Assembly: GCA_035286125.1 (NCBI GenBank)
Contig: JAYKIS010000033.1
Span: forward strand, 1 to 64,000
Direction of reading: 5' to 3'
DNA: 64,000 nt
DNA from: VGJW01 sp035286125
GTDB taxonomy: Bacteria; Cyanobacteriota; Sericytochromatia; S15B-MN24; VGJW01
Numbering within the stretch: the first letter of the stretch is position 1; every line of letters begins with the position of its first letter. The notes below the pieces were generated by a model. It did no database searches. It was given only the letters and a program-made list of their open reading frames with translations, and was not told the DNA's origin. Below are positions 53,496 through 62,195 of this stretch, one piece after another. The position numbers and the translations under genes were made by a program.

Positions 53496-54098
53496 ATTCT
53501 GAGGGACAGCACCCTGTTGAACGAGCGCATCCGCGCCCGTGAGGTCCGCACCATCGACGACGATGGCGCGCAGCTCGGCATCCTGGCGACCCGCGAAGCC
53601 CTGCGGATTGCCCAGGAAAAGGGTCTGGACCTCGTGCTGGTCGCTGCCGATGCCAACCCGCCCGTCTGCAAGATCATGGATTACGGCCGGCACAAGTTCG
53701 AGCAGGAGAAGAAGAATCGCGAGGCGCGGCGCAAGCAGCACGTCGTCAGTCTCAAGGAAGTCACGCTCTCCTACAAGATTGGCGAGCACGACTACCAGGT
53801 CCGGTTCCGGGCCATCCAGCGGTTCCTGCTGGACGGCGACAAGGTCAAGGTCACGATCCGCTTCCGGGGCCGCGAGATGCAGCACCAGGCACTGGGCGTC
53901 AACGTCCTGATGCGTTTCGCCCGCGAACTTACGGACATCTGCACCATCGAGCGCGATCCCCGCCAGGAGGGCCGCACCCTCTTCCTGATCCTGGCACCGA
54001 AGAAAGGCCTCGCGCCCGAGAAGCGCGATGCCGTCAAGCAGGACAAGGCCGTCCAGGCCGCGGCACCTGCCGGTCCCTCAGGGGACCTTGTTCCCTAA
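53496..54098 (+). CDS. infC: Translation initiation factor IF-3, AUU start
   Basis: The 200-residue protein has the IF3 N-domain (LNERIRAREVRTIDDDGAQLG, LVLVAADANPPVCKIMDYG) and C-domain (VRFRAIQRFLLDGDKVKVTIRFRGREM split over two strands). The best start is ATT at 53496: GGAG lies 9 nt upstream, and the frame gives ILRDSTLLNERIR, matching the usual IF3 N-terminal extension. TTG 53517 is the alternative but has no ribosome site. AUU starts let IF3 limit its own translation. The C-terminus has an extra Lys/Ala-rich tail. Confidence 0.92.
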   Translation: MLRDSTLLNERIRAREVRTIDDDGAQLGILATREALRIAQEKGLDLVLVAADANPPVCKIMDYGRHKFEQEKKNREARRKQHVVSLKEVTLSYKIGEHDYQVRFRAIQRFLLDGDKVKVTIRFRGREMQHQALGVNVLMRFARELTDICTIERDPRQEGRTLFLILAPKKGLAPEKRDAVKQDKAVQAAAPAGPSGDLVP

Positions 54099-54121
54099 GC
54101 CCTTTTCCCAAGGAGCATGTC

Positions 54122-54331
54122 ATGCCGAAGATGAAGACTCACCGCGCCTCCGCGAAGCGCTACAAGACCACGGGGTCTGGCAAGATCGTGCGGCGCACCT
54201 CGTTCCGCAAGCACTTGCTCGTCGACAAGTCGGGCGCCCGTCTCCGCCGGATCGGTGACGAGCAGGAGGTCTCCAAGGCCGATGAGCCGCGGGTCCGTAG
54301 CGCCCTGCCCTACATCAAGTACACCCGCTGA
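54122..54331 (+). CDS. rpmI: Ribosomal protein bL35
   Basis: The 69-residue basic protein starts MPKMKTHRASAKRYKTTGSGK, the bL35 signature, and ends LPYIKYTR. AAGGAG lies 6 nt upstream. It is the second gene of the conserved infC-rpmI-rplT operon. Confidence 0.95.
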   Translation: MPKMKTHRASAKRYKTTGSGKIVRRTSFRKHLLVDKSGARLRRIGDEQEVSKADEPRVRSALPYIKYTR

Positions 54332-54375
54332 TTCCCCTCTTCCTGTTCTCGCTTTCTTTCTAAGGAGACTCGACC

Positions 54376-54747
54376 ATGCGCGTCAAGCGTGGCAATGCCA
54401 ACCGTCGCAAGCACAAGAAGGTCCTGAAGCTGGTCCGCGGCCACCGCGCCGGCACGAGCAAGCTTTTCCGCACCGCCAACCAGTCGATGATGAAGGCGCT
54501 GCGGTACATGTATCGGCATCGCCGGGAGCGCAAGAGCGACTTCCGCAGCCTCTGGATCCAGCGCATCAACGCTGCTGCCCGCATCAACGGCCTCAGCTAC
54601 AGCCAGATGATCCATGGCCTCAAGCTGGCCGAGATCACGGTCAACCGCAAGATCCTGGCGGACCTGGCGCTCAACGACGCCGGGGCCTTCACGACCTTGG
54701 CCAATCGGGCCCGCGAGGCGCGTGCCGCGGCGCTCAAGACCGCCTGA
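54376..54747 (+). CDS. rplT: Ribosomal protein bL20
   Basis: The 123-residue protein has the bL20 pattern: MRVKRGNANRRKHKKVLKL, then GHRAGTSKLFRTANQSMMKAL, WIQRINAAARINGLSYSQ and MIHGLKLAEITVNRKILADLA. bL20 binds 23S rRNA early in assembly and, in several bacteria, represses its own operon through leader RNA. AAGGAG precedes the ATG. Confidence 0.95.
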   Translation: MRVKRGNANRRKHKKVLKLVRGHRAGTSKLFRTANQSMMKALRYMYRHRRERKSDFRSLWIQRINAAARINGLSYSQMIHGLKLAEITVNRKILADLALNDAGAFTTLANRAREARAAALKTA

Positions 54748-54767
54748 CAAACGCCTGAAGGCAAGCC

Positions 54768-54795
54768 GCCCCCCTGCACCGTGGTGCAGGGGGGC
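54768..54795 (+). terminator. Terminator hairpin of the infC-rpmI-rplT operon
   Basis: GCCCCCCTGCACC and GGTGCAGGGGGGC form a 12-13 bp perfect stem 20 nt after rplT. The trailing sequence GTCGTCTT has only a few T. Confidence 0.7.
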
Positions 54796-54820
54796 GTCGT
54801 CTTGAGCAGGTGACGCGCGG

Positions 54821-55705
54821 TCAGCTGTCGTCGCCCGGATTTTCAGGGGGCGGCGCCGGCGAAGGCAGGATGATGGGCGGCTCCTCGGGCACAGGCTCGA
54901 CGATGTAGCGGATGACCTCGAGCTTGAGCCCGGCACGGATCACTTCACCACTGATGGCGTCGACGGCGATGACCGTCATCTGCGTATCCAGGCCATCCAG
55001 GAATGCCCAGACAGGTCCGATGACAAGTGGCCGGATCAGCACAGCTGCCCGCGTGACGCCCTCGCCGGTGTAGCCGGCACGACGCGCGATGGTGTAGGCC
55101 TCGTGGGCGTCGATGCCGAAATCATCCTGAACACCTTGGAGAAACGGTGCCCCCCGGTCCATGCGCCGGGAAATCTCCTCGTGGTTACGACTGGTCCACG
55201 GCTGCAACTTGAAGGCTTGGACCAAACTGCGACGGACAGCCGGCGAGTAATGCACGTGCTGGACTTCAGACAAGGACTTGAGGCCCTTGAACCCCCAGGC
55301 CACGTAGACCTGCCGCGCATCCCGATGCCAGGCACGGGCAACAGCCGTGGCGCGGTCCTGACTGTGCGCGGGACGCACCTGTACCCGACGATCCGGCTCG
55401 CCTCCGGCTGCTTCTTCCGGATACCGGATGAGGCCACCCGCTTCCTCGCGGCGCAAGTTGCGATAGAGTTCGAGGACCGGATCGGGGGCTGCAGTCCCGA
55501 AAGTCGGCAGCACTTCCACTCCGGCGGGCGCAGCTGCAGTCCGCGGGGACGAGGGCACGGTCACAGCCAACTCGAGCGGCAGGACGGGACCGGACGCCCC
55601 CCCTTCGCCGAGCACCGCCGCAGGCTCCGCGACAGGCGGGACGGCCGTACGACCACAACCTGCCGCGACACCGCAGCAGACCAAGGCAGGCGCCATCCAA
55701 CGCAT
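54821..55705 (-). CDS. Lipoprotein, unknown
   Basis: The 294-residue product begins MRWMAPALVCCGVAAGC, a lipoprotein signal with V-A-A-G-C lipobox. A linker of Pro/Ala follows and then a domain of about 180 residues (VARAWHRDARQVYVAWGFKGLKSL split, DFGIDAHEAYTIARRAGYTGEGV, VIAVDAISGEVIRAGLKLEVIRYI). The C-terminus is a Pro-rich tail. No family is recognised. The promoter TTGAAG-17 nt-TAAACT ends 6 nt before the ATG. Confidence 0.65.
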   Translation of the reverse strand: MRWMAPALVCCGVAAGCGRTAVPPVAEPAAVLGEGGASGPVLPLELAVTVPSSPRTAAAPAGVEVLPTFGTAAPDPVLELYRNLRREEAGGLIRYPEEAAGGEPDRRVQVRPAHSQDRATAVARAWHRDARQVYVAWGFKGLKSLSEVQHVHYSPAVRRSLVQAFKLQPWTSRNHEEISRRMDRGAPFLQGVQDDFGIDAHEAYTIARRAGYTGEGVTRAAVLIRPLVIGPVWAFLDGLDTQMTVIAVDAISGEVIRAGLKLEVIRYIVEPVPEEPPIILPSPAPPPENPGDDS

Positions 55706-55711
55706 GTGCCG

Positions 55712-55740
55712 AGTTTACCCTATCTTAACTGCTTCTTCAA
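55712..55740 (-). promoter_or_regulatory. Promoter TTGAAG-17 nt-TAAACT, leaderless
   Basis: On the minus strand the -10 box TAAACT (55717-55712) ends 6 nt before the lipoprotein ATG at 55705. The -35 box TTGAAG lies 17 nt further upstream. Confidence 0.5.
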
Positions 55741-55797
55741 GCCCACCAGAGGCCCGACACGCGTGTGAAAGCCATGCGAACGGGGCAAGATCAGGGC

Positions 55798-58700
55798 ATG
55801 GTCTGCCCGGGCTGCCAGACGCCCCATGTCCCGACCGCTGCCTTCTGCGGGCATTGCGGCCGGAAATTGGCAACCTCGGGGCAACACGCCCGCCGAGCCG
55901 CGGACCAGAGCCCCCTCACCCTGCTCGCCGTCTACTGGCCGGATGCCTTCAGCATCCACGAGGCAGCACACGTCCTCGGCCTCTGGGGCGGAACGATGGA
56001 AGCCTCACTGGATGGCCGTATCCTGGCCTCATTCGGACGTCCCCATCCCCGGGAGGACGACTTGCGGCGGGCGGCTGCCGCGGCGCTGGACCTGATGGCA
56101 CGCAAGTCTCGCTGCGAGCTGGGCGAGCCCAAGGCCTATCTCGTCAACGGCAGCCTGCCACGCGTCAGCACATCCATTGCCGACACCCCGCTCGGCCAGG
56201 AAACCTGGCTCGCGCTGGACCGGGTGCCGGACGGCCGTATCGGGATGCCCGCCCGCACGGCCCGATTGGTCGAGGCGAACTTCGATGCCCAGCAGGACGA
56301 CTCCGGGGACATCCACTGGCTGGAACCCGGCCAGCGGCGCCTCGATCCGGACCGTGTCGCAACGCTGCACGGACGACAGGCCGAGCGCAGGAAGATCGAA
56401 GGCATGGTGACGGCATGCATCGCCGGACACCCCCAACTGTGGATCGTCACGGGCCCCGAGGGCTCAGGCAAGTCAAGGCTTGTCGTGGAGGCGCAGGCGC
56501 AGACGAACCGCGAAGCCCTGTCACGCCTGATCCTGATCCGGGTGCACAGCCTCTCTCCCGACCGTAGCTACGGGCTCGTCCGGGACCTCATCCAGCAGAT
56601 CCTGGCCGACCCCGACACCGGCAGCCCCTGGCCATCGGCGGCAGCCTTCGGGAAACAGTGGCCAGATGCCCACGCCGAATTCCTCTGGCCCATCCTCCGT
56701 AACCTGGCCCAGTTGGACAGTCCTTCCCCGGAGCAAGTCCAGCAGGTCCTGCCGCACCTGACTCGATTCCTCTGGGAAGCGACGCGTCACCGTCCCCTGC
56801 TTCTTGCCGTGGACAACATCGAGTGGACGGATGCCCTCTCGTGGGGCTGGTGGCAACAGTTTCTCCAGGCTACGCCTTCATCCGGCCATCGGCTGTGGAT
56901 CATCCTGACCAGCACCCAGCGTTTCATCCTGCCGGAGACGGGCCTCGACCTCACGGTCACCAACCTGCAACCGCTCCCGGAGGCCGAGTCCCTGGGTTGC
57001 CTCGCCAGCGCCCTGGGCCTTGATCAAGGCCAGGAGACGTGGCCGACCGAGATCCTGCCCGTCCTGAGGGAGGGCGTGCGGCACGCGGGCGGCAATCCCC
57101 TCTTCCTGCGGGAGCTGGCCTTCGACCTGCTGGCTACCGGCACGGTGACCTATGGTCCGGAGGGCTGGCGTGCTCGCGAGCGGGCGCCCGGGGAAGCCCT
57201 CGTCCCCGAAAGCCTGTCCGCCCTGCTGCGCGCCAAGGAGGCGCGCCTCCCCCCTGCAGCACGGCAGACCTTGGCCACGGCAGCCGTCATCGGCTCCCGG
57301 TTTGCGTGGGAAGACCTGGAAGACCTCGTGGGCCGCGAAGTCCTGCCCGAGATCCTGCAAACGCTTGTCGATGCCGGCCTTCTTGCCGTGGAAGGCAACG
57401 AAGTCTGCTTCCGACAGGAAGCCCTGCGGACCCTGACCGCTGCCTCGATGACGGAGGACCAGAGGCAGACGGTGCGACGCCAGTTGGCCAATCGCCTGAT
57501 GGCCCGGCAGCAGGAGCAGATGGAGGATCTGGACGGGCGAATCGCGGATCTGCTCGAGGACGGCGGGGCCCTGGACGAGGCCGCCATCTGGGCCCAGAAG
57601 GCGATGGCGCTGGCCACCGATCGTCAGAAACCCGGGGAAGCCCTGCGCAGGGCCCACCAGATCCTTCGCTTGGCCAAGACACTGCCGGAGACAGCCCCGG
57701 AAGAACTCGAACGTGCGACCCGCGATGTCGCATCGCTCGAGCTGCAGGTCGGCAGCGTGGCCGAGGCGGAACGCCTGTGGCAAGCGCTGCACGACATGGC
57801 GCCCATCGCCAAGCGTCACGAGGCCCGCACGCAGTTGGCCCGCATCGCCGGCATGCGCGGCGACTTCGACAGGGCCCTCGCCTTTGCCGAGGAAGGCCTC
57901 GCCGTCGCCGAGCTGCTGGGTGAGGCAGGCAATCAGGTGCGGTTCCTGATCGAACTGGGCCTTCTGGCCACCCGTCAGGAACGCTGGGATGTCGCTGGTT
58001 CCGCATGCAATCGGGTAAGGGGCCTGCTCCCTCCGGACAGCCAGCACAAGGATGCAGGCGATCTGCTGGTGCTGGAAGGCAAGTTGCACCTGCACGCCGG
58101 ACGGCCAGCGGAGGCGCTCGCGGCAGGACGAGCGGCCCTTGACCTGTACGAGGCCCACCGGGAGAGCGACGCCATGGTCGAGGCCTTCCAACTCATTGCA
58201 TGGGCACATCGGGCCTCGGGCAATGCCACCCAGGCCCAGCGCAGCCTCCGGCAAGCCATGCAGTCGGCACGGGATACGACTGTCGCCCGTGAACTGGGGT
58301 TGATGCTGGCGAACTTCGCCCTCGAGGAAGGCGATACGCCCACCGTGCTCGAACTCGATGACGACTGGCTGCCGGCCGCTGGTGCCGGACACCTGGGCAG
58401 GGAACACCTGCTGCTGGGTACCGCCTGGCTTTTTGCCGGCATGCGGGACCTCGTGCGGACCCACCTCGAGGGCCCCTTCGAGGGACGGCCGGAAGACCTT
58501 GCTGTCCTGCACGCCATCCAGGCCATCAACAAGGCAGAGTCGGACGACATGGCAGGTGCGCGACTGGCCGTGCGTCACGCCCTGCAGCAAGCAACGGCGG
58601 CCGAGGGTTCGACAACGCTGGCCCGGGCTCTGGCGCTGGGCGCAGCGGGGCATGTCGCCTTCGTGGCTGGCGAATACGAGACGGCCGTGCGCCATCTGAG

Positions 58701-58974
58701 CGAGTCAAGAGCCGTACTGCCGACTCCTGCACACCCCGTGTGGTCCCTCTGGTTCGACATCGTCTACGGCATCAGCCTCCAGACGCTCGGCAGCCCCCTG
58801 CCCTTCCTGCCCGAAGACCTGTCCGTCCGGGCCAGCCAGGTTCGCCTGCCGATGACACTCGAGCCCTACTGGACCATGCTGCGTAGCGAGTTGGGCAGCG
58901 TGACCGAGGACAGCCTCGAGCCGTTCGACGCGTGGGATGCTAGCATGCCGGCATGGACGATCGGGAACGACTGA
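55798..58974 (+). CDS. Zinc-ribbon, degenerate cyclase-like, AAA and TPR regulator
   Basis: The 1058-residue cytoplasmic protein starts with a zinc ribbon (MVCPGCQ and CGHCGRK). Residues about 38-165 follow the class III adenylate cyclase plan: VLGLWGGTMEASLDGRILASF then GRPHPREDDLRRAAAAAL. The metal-binding Asp of the first strand is absent (LLAVYWPDAF). An AAA domain comes next, with P-loop GPEGSGKS near residue 219 and LLLAVDNIEWTD as Walker B. The last 600 residues are TPR-like helix repeats. Such cyclase-AAA-TPR proteins are usually signal-responsive regulators; no DNA-binding domain is seen. GTG 55765 and ATG 55774 are alternative starts. Confidence 0.78.
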   Translation: MVCPGCQTPHVPTAAFCGHCGRKLATSGQHARRAADQSPLTLLAVYWPDAFSIHEAAHVLGLWGGTMEASLDGRILASFGRPHPREDDLRRAAAAALDLMARKSRCELGEPKAYLVNGSLPRVSTSIADTPLGQETWLALDRVPDGRIGMPARTARLVEANFDAQQDDSGDIHWLEPGQRRLDPDRVATLHGRQAERRKIEGMVTACIAGHPQLWIVTGPEGSGKSRLVVEAQAQTNREALSRLILIRVHSLSPDRSYGLVRDLIQQILADPDTGSPWPSAAAFGKQWPDAHAEFLWPILRNLAQLDSPSPEQVQQVLPHLTRFLWEATRHRPLLLAVDNIEWTDALSWGWWQQFLQATPSSGHRLWIILTSTQRFILPETGLDLTVTNLQPLPEAESLGCLASALGLDQGQETWPTEILPVLREGVRHAGGNPLFLRELAFDLLATGTVTYGPEGWRARERAPGEALVPESLSALLRAKEARLPPAARQTLATAAVIGSRFAWEDLEDLVGREVLPEILQTLVDAGLLAVEGNEVCFRQEALRTLTAASMTEDQRQTVRRQLANRLMARQQEQMEDLDGRIADLLEDGGALDEAAIWAQKAMALATDRQKPGEALRRAHQILRLAKTLPETAPEELERATRDVASLELQVGSVAEAERLWQALHDMAPIAKRHEARTQLARIAGMRGDFDRALAFAEEGLAVAELLGEAGNQVRFLIELGLLATRQERWDVAGSACNRVRGLLPPDSQHKDAGDLLVLEGKLHLHAGRPAEALAAGRAALDLYEAHRESDAMVEAFQLIAWAHRASGNATQAQRSLRQAMQSARDTTVARELGLMLANFALEEGDTPTVLELDDDWLPAAGAGHLGREHLLLGTAWLFAGMRDLVRTHLEGPFEGRPEDLAVLHAIQAINKAESDDMAGARLAVRHALQQATAAEGSTTLARALALGAAGHVAFVAGEYETAVRHLSESRAVLPTPAHPVWSLWFDIVYGISLQTLGSPLPFLPEDLSVRASQVRLPMTLEPYWTMLRSELGSVTEDSLEPFDAWDASMPAWTIGND
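58941..58946 (+). promoter_or_regulatory. Extended -10 TGC-TAGCAT inside the regulator gene end
   Basis: TAGCAT preceded by TGC ends 6 nt before ATG 58953 and lies within the 3' end of the large regulator gene, suggesting an internal leaderless promoter. Confidence 0.4.
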
Positions 58975-59267
58975 TTCGCCAAGCGCTGGCCGAGATCGAG
59001 CCGGACGAAACCGAGTGGCGCCATTTCGCGGTCCTCGCCGCAGATCCGGCGGCATGCCCGGAAATCGTCATCCGCAAGTTCCTTGGACGTGCACCGCGGC
59101 CTTATCCCGTCCCCCTTGAGGCGGTGGTCTATACCGTACGCCACCTCGCCGGGACCAAGGTGGTCTTCCTGGATCTCCGTCCGGTCGATCGCCTGTATCA
59201 CAAGGTAGAACAGGCCTTCGGAGACGCGGGCGTACCTTCCGGCCCCCGTGGCTTCTTCCGGACCTGA
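58953..59267 (+). CDS. Small hypothetical protein
   Basis: The 104-residue acidic-to-neutral protein has a helical N-terminus (MDDRERLIRQALAEIEPDE), ending with an alpha/beta part (LEAVVYTVRHLAGTKVVFLDLRPVDRLYHKVEQAF). It overlaps the end of the AAA/TPR regulator by 22 nt and lies 1 nt before the methyltransferase-like gene, so the three may be one unit. No family is recognised. Confidence 0.6.
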   Translation: MDDRERLIRQALAEIEPDETEWRHFAVLAADPAACPEIVIRKFLGRAPRPYPVPLEAVVYTVRHLAGTKVVFLDLRPVDRLYHKVEQAFGDAGVPSGPRGFFRT

Positions 59268-59268
59268 C

Positions 59269-60108
59269 ATGCCCACGGCCGGCGCAGGTCGGCCCAGCCC
59301 GCTGGCCGCCATCTGGAGCGCAGCCAATCAGGTGACGTGGCTGATCCGGGAACGCCTAGCGTGGCGGCGAAACATCCGCAGCGTGGAGCCGGTGTCGAGG
59401 AACGAACTGCTGCGCGGGCTCTCGGATCCGGAACGTGCCAGCCTGACCCTGGACACGTGGCTGCCGGGCCTCGCCCTCGACGCCGGCGGACTGTCCGCCG
59501 AAACCGCATGGATACGGGATGCGCTTGACCTGATGGCGGCACTTGAGGTTGCGCTCGAGCATCTGCCCGCGACGCTCCCGGACCCCCTGCGCGTCCTCGA
59601 TATCGGAGCCAAGACCTGGCACTACGTCCGCGGCATCCACGCCCTGCTTCGCCTTCGTGGCGATGGTCCGCGCGACCTTCGCCTGACGGGTGTCGAGATT
59701 GATGCCTTCCGGGTCTACCGAGACCTGCATTCGCGATGGGACTGGGCCCACTGGCACGCCTCGACCTGCCCGGGCACACGCTATCTGGCCATGGACGCCC
59801 TTGACTTCCACCACCCCCAGGACCTGGTGCTGCTGTTCCTGCCGATCATGTTCGAGGAAGAGCATCTCGACTGGGGCCTGTCACTCGCCCAGTATCGGCC
59901 TGATACCCTCTTTACGCACGCTCGACGCCTCGCAGGCCCTGAAGGCCATGTGGTCATGCTGAACTTCGCCTATGAAGAACCAGCCCTCGACATCATCGCA
60001 AGTCGTCAGGAGGCTCCCCCCTTGCTTCGGCGACCGGCTCCTTCGGCCCTCGAACCCGGGGAGTTGCCCCGAATCCTCACGGTCTGGCGCGGCATTCCCT
60101 CAAGTTGA
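59269..60108 (+). CDS. Methyltransferase-fold protein with atypical motif I
   Basis: The 279-residue protein has a Rossmann-like core: LRVLDIGAKTWHYVRGIHAL (motif I position), LTGVEIDAFRVYRDLHSR (motif II with acidic residue), then YLAMDALDFHHPQDLVLLFLPIMF. In ordinary SAM methyltransferases motif I is DxGxGxG; here it is DIGAKTW, so SAM binding is possible but not certain. The class occurs in other bacteria as putative SAM methyltransferases. Substrate unknown. Confidence 0.6.
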   Translation: MPTAGAGRPSPLAAIWSAANQVTWLIRERLAWRRNIRSVEPVSRNELLRGLSDPERASLTLDTWLPGLALDAGGLSAETAWIRDALDLMAALEVALEHLPATLPDPLRVLDIGAKTWHYVRGIHALLRLRGDGPRDLRLTGVEIDAFRVYRDLHSRWDWAHWHASTCPGTRYLAMDALDFHHPQDLVLLFLPIMFEEEHLDWGLSLAQYRPDTLFTHARRLAGPEGHVVMLNFAYEEPALDIIASRQEAPPLLRRPAPSALEPGELPRILTVWRGIPSS

Positions 60109-60191
60109 CCGGAACTTTACCCGGCTGTTACCGAAATTTGCATCCAAGGGACGACAAGACCGTCATCCCCCCTCGTGATGGCAAAACCGAC

Positions 60192-60338
60192 ATGCAGCAA
60201 TTCTGGATTACGGCCGAACTGGATGATGCCACGACCCTGTCTCGCTGCTTCACCGCCAGCGACCGCGACGCAGCCGTTGCGCGAATGATGGCCTACCTGG
60301 AGCTCGAGTTCGGGGCCGCGACACCGGCTGCCGGTTGA
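60192..60338 (+). CDS. Short hypothetical protein, low confidence
   Basis: A 48-residue frame (MQQFWITAELDDATTLSRCF, then a helix DRDAAVARMMAYLELEF) follows an AT-rich gap. There is no good ribosome site. The last 46 nt overlap the end of the convergent lytic transglycosylase gene. It may be spurious. Confidence 0.35.
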   Translation: MQQFWITAELDDATTLSRCFTASDRDAAVARMMAYLELEFGAATPAAG

Positions 60339-60976
60339 AGCGGCCGGGTGCCAGGGCGGCGATAGCGATCGTATGAGCCGATGACCGCCCGGATGTACCG
60401 GCCATTGCGGTAGCGCCCACGGCTGATGATGCCGCGGCGACCAGCATTGTAGTAACTGAGGGCCATCGCGAGGTCGCCGCCGAACTCTCGAAGCAAGGCC
60501 TTGAGGAAGTAGGTCCCGACCCGTATGTTCTGCTCGGGATCGTAGAGGTCGATACGGCGCATGCCCAGTTTGCGCCGTAACCCCCGAGCCGTAGCCGGCA
60601 TGACCTGCATCAGACCGACGGCACCCACCGGGCTGACGCAGTGGGGATCGAAGGCGGACTCGATCTGGATGACGCCCGCGATCAGGCTTGCGGGCAGCCC
60701 GTGTTCATCGGCAATCCGACGAATGAGCGCGGCATAGGGATAGGCCGCCCACTTGCCCTCGCGGGCACCGAAGGCCCGCACACGTTCGGCCTCATGGGCG
60801 CCGGGCAGGCGGGAGACGGACGCCGAAGATGGGATAGAAGCCAAGCGGACCCGCGGTGCCCGGACAGGCAGGTCGCGTCCTTCGGGACCCACTGCCGCAC
60901 GCCCCGCAAGATTGGCGAGCGCCCCGAGCACGAGCGCCATGGCCCCGATACCCAACACACGTGCCCTGGGCCCCAT
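60293..60976 (-). CDS. Soluble lytic transglycosylase (Slt, GH23)
   Basis: The 227-residue protein has an N-terminal hydrophobic signal or anchor (about 8-28). The Slt domain has catalytic Glu in LIAGVIQIESAFDPHCVSPVGA, then GLMQVMPATARGL, NIRVGTYFLKALL and MALSYYNAGRRGI. It cleaves glycan strands with 1,6-anhydro product. The start is not clear: ATG 60976 precedes the hydrophobic segment, but an upstream in-frame start at 61063 exists and neither has a strong ribosome site. Confidence 0.85.
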   Translation of the reverse strand: MGPRARVLGIGAMALVLGALANLAGRAAVGPEGRDLPVRAPRVRLASIPSSASVSRLPGAHEAERVRAFGAREGKWAAYPYAALIRRIADEHGLPASLIAGVIQIESAFDPHCVSPVGAVGLMQVMPATARGLRRKLGMRRIDLYDPEQNIRVGTYFLKALLREFGGDLAMALSYYNAGRRGIISRGRYRNGRYIRAVIGSYDRYRRPGTRPLQPAAGVAAPNSSSR

Positions 60977-61178
60977 GACAGCAGGACGCACGTCATCAGC
61001 CACGGTAGCGTAAACAAGGACACCGCTATCAGGGACGAGCGGTTCGGACACAATGACCCCCACGACGGCCCGACAGGCTCGGCAAAGTAGTTAGCTGCAA
61101 GGTCAGGGGTGCAAAGAAAGGTATCAGGTGCCAAGGTCGACACGGCCGTGGTGCCGACCCTTCAAGGCTAGCATGGGC
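60977..61178. other. Intergenic region between prenyltransferase and Slt genes
   Basis: This 200-nt gap is in part less GC-rich (61080-61130). It would hold the Slt promoter on the minus strand. I find no recognisable riboswitch, tRNA or strong hairpin. Confidence 0.3.
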
Positions 61179-62195
61179 TCAAGGGACGGTAAAGCCCGGA
61201 GCCGGAGTCGGTCCCATGCTGCCTACGGCTCCCGCCAAAAGCATGGCGGCGGCGAAAAGGCCCACGGCCAAGCCGTACCAGACCGGTCGGCCAGGCTCGA
61301 CCCGAATACCGCGCCAGACGACCGTGAACTGCGCCACGGCCGTGACGGCGATGGCAATGGCCGGTGCAGGATGCCGGACACCCAGCAGGATGGCCACGGC
61401 GACTAGGGAGGTCAGCAGCAACATCGAACCGATGAGCAAGCCCATCTCGGGACCGAGCAAGGCAGCAAGAGTGCGGAGGCCCACCCGGCGATGGGCATCG
61501 ACGTCCCCGAGCGTGCCCAGGGTGAAGAGACCGACGGCGCCGTAGGCAAAGCCAGCTCCGAGCAGCAGCACACCCGTCGCCGGCTTGGCAAAGAGCATCA
61601 CGCCAACCAGCCACGGCATGAAGACGACGCACAGCGCATTGACGAGACCGCTGGCCCACGTCTGACGGCGCAAGGACAGCGGCGGGGCGTTCATGGCGAA
61701 GACCAGCGCCGAAGTCGCGAGCGTGGCATAGAAGACCCCCGCCCCATCCGTGCTGCCGACGCCGAATCGACCGGACCAGGACAGGCCGAGGCCGTGGTCC
61801 AGCAGATGGGCGAAGAAGAGCATCACCATGCCCATAAGGCCCATCTGCGCCACGAGGACGTTGAGCGGCAGGGCGCCCGAAGGCAAGGGCCGCTCCGGAT
61901 GGTTCACGGCATCGAGGTCACGGTCGAAGATCGCGTTGACGACACTGCCAAGCCCCGTGATCAGGGGACCGCACAGCAAGGCTCCGAAGGCCAATCGTGT
62001 CGCACCGATGCCGGACAAGGGAACCGCGCCCGTAGCGAGGGCCCCAGCCATCATGGCTGCGACCGGCACGATCCAACGTTCCGGACGCGATGTCCGAAGC
62101 GACAGCTGCCAGGGCGCACGCTCCGGCTGGAGAGGCAGCGACACGGTCTCCGCGCGGAGAACGCGCAGCGTCGGGGGAGCGGCATGCAACTGCAT
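61179..62195 (-). CDS. UbiA-family prenyltransferase resembling chlorophyll synthase (ChlG/BchG)
   Basis: The 338-residue protein has eight or nine membrane helices and both Asp-rich motifs of UbiA enzymes. The first is NAIFDRDLDAVNHPERPLPSG (split after residue 20), the second TLGDVDAHRRVGLRTLAALLG with Asp-Val-Asp. The block MNAPPLSLRRQTWASGLVNA matches the YSAPPLKLKxNGWxGN region of chlorophyll and bacteriochlorophyll synthases better than that of MenA or heme O synthases. No other pigment gene is in the window. The true substrate could be another porphyrin, quinone or lipid. The N-terminus of about 40 residues is unusual. Confidence 0.75.
   Translation of the reverse strand: MQLHAAPPTLRVLRAETVSLPLQPERAPWQLSLRTSRPERWIVPVAAMMAGALATGAVPLSGIGATRLAFGALLCGPLITGLGSVVNAIFDRDLDAVNHPERPLPSGALPLNVLVAQMGLMGMVMLFFAHLLDHGLGLSWSGRFGVGSTDGAGVFYATLATSALVFAMNAPPLSLRRQTWASGLVNALCVVFMPWLVGVMLFAKPATGVLLLGAGFAYGAVGLFTLGTLGDVDAHRRVGLRTLAALLGPEMGLLIGSMLLLTSLVAVAILLGVRHPAPAIAIAVTAVAQFTVVWRGIRVEPGRPVWYGLAVGLFAAAMLLAGAVGSMGPTPAPGFTVP

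Noticed and set aside
61020..61150. Possible riboswitch before the Slt gene
   Set aside because: I compared it by eye with c-di-GMP, preQ1 and cobalamin motifs and found no conserved core. Only a covariance search could settle it.
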